NCBI GenBank assembly: GCA_963851105.1
Contig: CAWKNP010000002.1
Span: 372,001 to 436,000 of the forward strand
Length of the DNA: 64,000 nucleotides
Source: DATARN01 sp963851105
GTDB taxonomy: Bacteria > Actinomycetota > Acidimicrobiia > Acidimicrobiales > Palsa-688
Direction of reading: 5' to 3'
Of the stretch, positions 61,257 through 64,000 are shown one piece after another (the first letter of the stretch is position 1; each line of letters opens with the position of its first letter). The position numbers were made by a program, and so were the translations under genes. Under the pieces are notes generated by a model. The model was given only the letters and a program-made list of their open reading frames with translations. It did no database searches and was not told where the DNA came from.

Positions 61257-63799
61257 GGCAGCACCTTGAGCGCCAGGGAGCTGAAGTCGAGTGGCTGGCC
61301 GATGACGCCGAAGCGCACGTACACCACGCCGTTCGCCCCATCACCAGGAGAAAGGGTGACGGTGGTAGTAGGCCCTGCCGGCGCCGGGCCGAAGCCACCT
61401 CCGGGCAGCGGAAGGATCGGTACCGGTCCCGGCCCCACGAACGCCGTCGCCGGCACCTGGGTGATGAAGCCCGACGCCGGCGAGATGGTTGGGGCCGGGG
61501 CCAGCGCGACGCCGGCCGGAGCGATGGTGGTCGGCGCCGGCGGGGGGATCGTCGTGACGAGGGGCCCCGGTACGAACCCGTTGCTGGTGTTGCCCGTACC
61601 GGTGTTGGCGACCTGCCGCCATGTTTTGTCCGCCGCCGACCACACGTTGACGTTGCCCGCCCCGGCGGGCACCGACAGCGAGAGCGCGTGGCCCGCCGTG
61701 GCCGGGGGAAGGGACCAGGCGACGATCGTCGGGTCGCCTCCGTTGGTGTTCATGAACCAGCCGGGACTGACCTGGGTGAGTGCCCCCCGGATCACCCGGC
61801 GTACCAGGGCCAGATCGCCGACCGACGCGGTAGCGGCGACGGGGGCGGTGCCGACGACGGCGGTGGCTCCTTTTGTGGGTTGCCCGTGGCCGGCGACGAC
61901 GACGGAGGGGTGATAGCGATCGGTCCAGCCGACGGCGACCGCGGTGCCGCTGCCCCGACTGCCCGGGGCCAGACCATCGGGCGCCGATGACCACACCGCC
62001 AGGTTGGCGGGACTGGCGGTATCGGCGGGACGGCCCGCGACGCTGGGATCACCGGGATTGGTGGTGACCGGTCCCACAGCGGGGCCGAAGCCGAAAAACT
62101 TCTGATCGCTGGCCGACGGGCCCCATAGCTGTTGCTCCACGATGAAGCCGGCGCCGCTGGCCGGTTCGCCGTCGATCTTCCAGGTGGCCTTGGCGCCCGG
62201 CGCCAGCGTCCCGATGTCGGTGCCTACCGAGCCGATCAAGACCGTGACGTCGTGCAGCGGATAGGTGGTGGCGTTGGTGACCATCCCCTCGGCGTGACCG
62301 TCGCTCCCGGACCCGGCGGTCACAACCAGCTGGCCGGGGAAGCGGGTCGGCCCGCTTCCCCGGACGATGGCGAACTGGCCCGCGGACAGCTGCATCTGGC
62401 CGTCTACGCCCTGGTCGACGAGGGTCGCGTTGAACGTGGAAGTCCCGGTCGCGATGGCGTTCGGATCGTCGTAGCGTCCGAGTACCCATCCCGGGGGCGC
62501 CTGCAGCCGGGTGGTCGCCTCACCGGGCGAGGAGACGCCGATGTAGCTGACCTCGGTACCGCCCCCGGCAGTGGCGTCGACGACCGTGCCGTGGACGATC
62601 CGCAGTCCCGATCGTTGCGACGAGCCGACGGCGTAGCTCGTCGCCGTGAACACGATGGCGACGACGGGGATCACGATCCACAACAGCTCGGCCCGCCGCC
62701 GCCGGCGCAGGAAAATGAAGCTCGCGGGTCCCACGACTGCGATGTAGACGAGGAGGAAGGCGATCAGCCAGCGCAGCTTGGGTCGGCTGAGGCCGGCGGT
62801 GCTCGCCAGGGAAACGCCGAGTGGCTGCCCGGTGAAATTGCTCTGGTCGCCAACTGCGTTGCTGTGCCCTGTGGGATCGATGAGGCCGGCCCATCGCCCG
62901 GCGGCCATGGCGCCGCTGGTGAGGACCACCTCCCCTAGGCCCGCGGCGGCATGCAACCCGTTGGCCGGGATCCACGGAGTCGGGAGGCCCGCAATGGAGT
63001 CGGCGGGCGCCGCGTCGATCAGCAAACGACCCCCTTCCGCGGTCCAGCTGAGCACCGCCTGGCGCACCGCAGGGGTCAGGCGGGCGAGGTCGTTCGAGCC
63101 GAGTGCGAGGACCGATAGAGGCCCCAGGCTGGCCGGAGCCGCCGCCAGGTCCTGTTCGCTGACGGCCACAAAACGAGCCGTGCCCGCGTCGATCGAAAGC
63201 GGGGTCGCTCCGGGGACGCTCTGGCCCACCAGGAGTTCAGGCAGGATCCCGACGACCTCGGTGTCAGGCAGGGCGTTCACTGTCGCTTTGGCGGCCACCA
63301 GCCGGTTCCGCCCGGCCATGAGGCTGACCTCGAGTGACAGCTGGGGGGAGTTGACCGCGGTCGGAACAACCAATTCGAATCGCTGGGTGCTGCCCCCGGG
63401 AATCTGGACCGGTCGGGCCAGTCGCGACGATCCAGCCACTACGACCAGCTGACCGGCGACGAGGACATCGGTGGTCACTTCCACCCGGACCGGCAGCGGC
63501 CGCCCGGGAATGAACCCGCCGGAATCGCCGGCGTCGATGACCAGCCGGGCCGGGGGCGGAGCCGGCGCCGATGCCAAATCCACCGCCAAATCCGCCGCCG
63601 ATGCCAAAGCCGCCCCCGGAGCGGCCGCCGGAGGTGGCGACGCGGGGGCGGCGCCTGCCGGACGCAGCCCGACGACGACGCCAACCAGCGCCAGGACCGA
63701 CGACATCGCCAGGGCACGTGCGGCTGGCGGTAACCGCGCCGGGCCGGACTCCCGCGGTCTGTGGACCAATGCCCCTCCGATCGACGGTGTCAACTGCAA
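61253..63799 (-). CDS. Large secreted/membrane protein of unknown family, first gene of the MoxR operon
   Basis: 848 residues. N-terminal signal (ALAMSSVLALVGVVVGL, ending GAAPA) then an Ala/Pro linker. A beta-rich extracytoplasmic region (from ARLVIDAGDSGGF) and a segment around residue 230-300 (LSVLALGSNDLARL, AEGGRLLIDAAP) that resembles a GATase-like fold are followed by two transmembrane helices (LRWLIAFLLVYIAVVGPASFIF and IVIPVVAIVFTATSYAV). The C-terminal half is again beta-rich with a Pro/Thr/Gly linker and a final VVYVRFGVIGQPLDFSSLA. Not a family I can name. ATPase gene overlaps by 4 bp. Confidence 0.82.
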   Translation of the reverse strand: MQLTPSIGGALVHRPRESGPARLPPAARALAMSSVLALVGVVVGLRPAGAAPASPPPAAAPGAALASAADLAVDLASAPAPPPARLVIDAGDSGGFIPGRPLPVRVEVTTDVLVAGQLVVVAGSSRLARPVQIPGGSTQRFELVVPTAVNSPQLSLEVSLMAGRNRLVAAKATVNALPDTEVVGILPELLVGQSVPGATPLSIDAGTARFVAVSEQDLAAAPASLGPLSVLALGSNDLARLTPAVRQAVLSWTAEGGRLLIDAAPADSIAGLPTPWIPANGLHAAAGLGEVVLTSGAMAAGRWAGLIDPTGHSNAVGDQSNFTGQPLGVSLASTAGLSRPKLRWLIAFLLVYIAVVGPASFIFLRRRRRAELLWIVIPVVAIVFTATSYAVGSSQRSGLRIVHGTVVDATAGGGTEVSYIGVSSPGEATTRLQAPPGWVLGRYDDPNAIATGTSTFNATLVDQGVDGQMQLSAGQFAIVRGSGPTRFPGQLVVTAGSGSDGHAEGMVTNATTYPLHDVTVLIGSVGTDIGTLAPGAKATWKIDGEPASGAGFIVEQQLWGPSASDQKFFGFGPAVGPVTTNPGDPSVAGRPADTASPANLAVWSSAPDGLAPGSRGSGTAVAVGWTDRYHPSVVVAGHGQPTKGATAVVGTAPVAATASVGDLALVRRVIRGALTQVSPGWFMNTNGGDPTIVAWSLPPATAGHALSLSVPAGAGNVNVWSAADKTWRQVANTGTGNTSNGFVPGPLVTTIPPPAPTTIAPAGVALAPAPTISPASGFITQVPATAFVGPGPVPILPLPGGGFGPAPAGPTTTVTLSPGDGANGVVYVRFGVIGQPLDFSSLALKVLP

Positions 63800-63938
63800 G
63801 AGTGTCGGCTCCCGTCGTTTGATACCAGTCGGACGTCATCGGGTACAAAAGTGACCGGCGGCCGACTCTTTTCCCTGGCCGCTGACCGTCTCCGCATCTG
63901 ACGTCGCCGCGCCCGCCGTGGTTCCCAAGCGGGACGAA

Positions 63939-64000
63939 TTACGCCAGATGTCGGCCGAAGAAATCCCAGATCATCTGCCAGCCCTTGGTTGCTGCGTCGG
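63939..64000 (-). CDS. C-terminal fragment of a probable alpha/beta-hydrolase (PHB-depolymerase/LpqC-like)
   Basis: Only the last 20 codons lie in the window: DAATKGWQMIWDFFGRHLA then TAA (63939-63941). The ending W-x-x-I-W-D-F-F is like the C-terminus of polyhydroxybutyrate-depolymerase-type esterases. With so little sequence this is a guess at family level; the coding status is supported by the clean stop and the pattern. Confidence 0.4.
   Translation of the reverse strand, partial: DAATKGWQMIWDFFGRHLA

Overview
This 64-kb window is very GC-rich, densely packed and reads as actinobacterial chromosome. GTG starts are frequent, several mRNAs look leaderless or coupled by ATGA overlaps, and the gene content fits: a ChoD-type GMC oxidase with close mycobacterial resemblance, a large Lhr-type helicase, a SpoIIE/RsbU-like phosphatase carrying an anti-sigma-type kinase domain, a PknB-type kinase and DUF427/DUF1501/DUF1800 proteins. 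An acidimicrobial or other deep-branching actinobacterium is my inference. I see no insertion sequence, phage, CRISPR array, tRNA or rRNA.

Layout. 1-5 kb: 5'-truncated Asp-box propeller protein, two GNAT acetyltransferases, hemerythrin-like protein, DUF427 protein, matrixin-like protease. 5-9.6 kb: Lhr-type helicase with a LexA-type box over its start codon and a one-base frameshift in motif VI. 9.65-10.12 kb: tandem array of 84-bp hairpin-bearing units. 10.1-25.2 kb: ispDF, ChoD-like oxidase, repeat-rich membrane protein, ppc, Rieske protein, crotonase, dimethylformamidase-like protein, DUF1501/DUF1800 pair, EamA transporter. 25.2-36.4 kb: phosphoribulokinase-like kinase, ABC ATPase, GH38 mannosidase, J-domain and cold-shock proteins, acyl-CoA dehydrogenase, fdhD-mobA. 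36.5-36.7 kb: a second tandem array, 63-64 bp units. 36.7-43.8 kb: Ser/Thr kinase, PHP phosphoesterase, SirB1-like protein, membrane GAF-GGDEF diguanylate cyclase, very small ORFs, tyrS. 43.8-51.2 kb: amidase, then a kaiC-kaiB-SpoIIE-type operon and a CcmF/CcsA-type protein. 51.1-63.8 kb: one long minus-strand operon (secreted membrane protein, ABC ATPase, ABC permease, GQ-repeat protein, MoxR, DUF58, giant triple-VWA protein). The last 62 bases hold the 3' end of a probable hydrolase.

The most interesting region is 40.3-49.1 kb. A KaiC with two intact ATPase domains and a canonical KaiB are in one tight operon with an 819-aa PAS-PAS-GAF-PP2C-HATPase protein, which suggests a Kai-type timer whose output is a partner-switching (RsbU/RsbW-like) sigma-factor pathway. 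A few kb upstream, the diguanylate cyclase and a 45-aa protein are each preceded by a CTCAAG-N15-GCCGA(T/C)A element that looks like a FliA/WhiG-class promoter. This suggests, but does not prove, a link between sigma switching, c-di-GMP and the Kai module.

Four genes (Lhr helicase, a small secreted protein, GH38 mannosidase, a TIM-barrel-like secreted protein) are each broken by a single-base indel in GC-rich sequence with both halves otherwise intact. Uncorrected sequencing or assembly errors are the simplest explanation, though real decay cannot be excluded from sequence alone.
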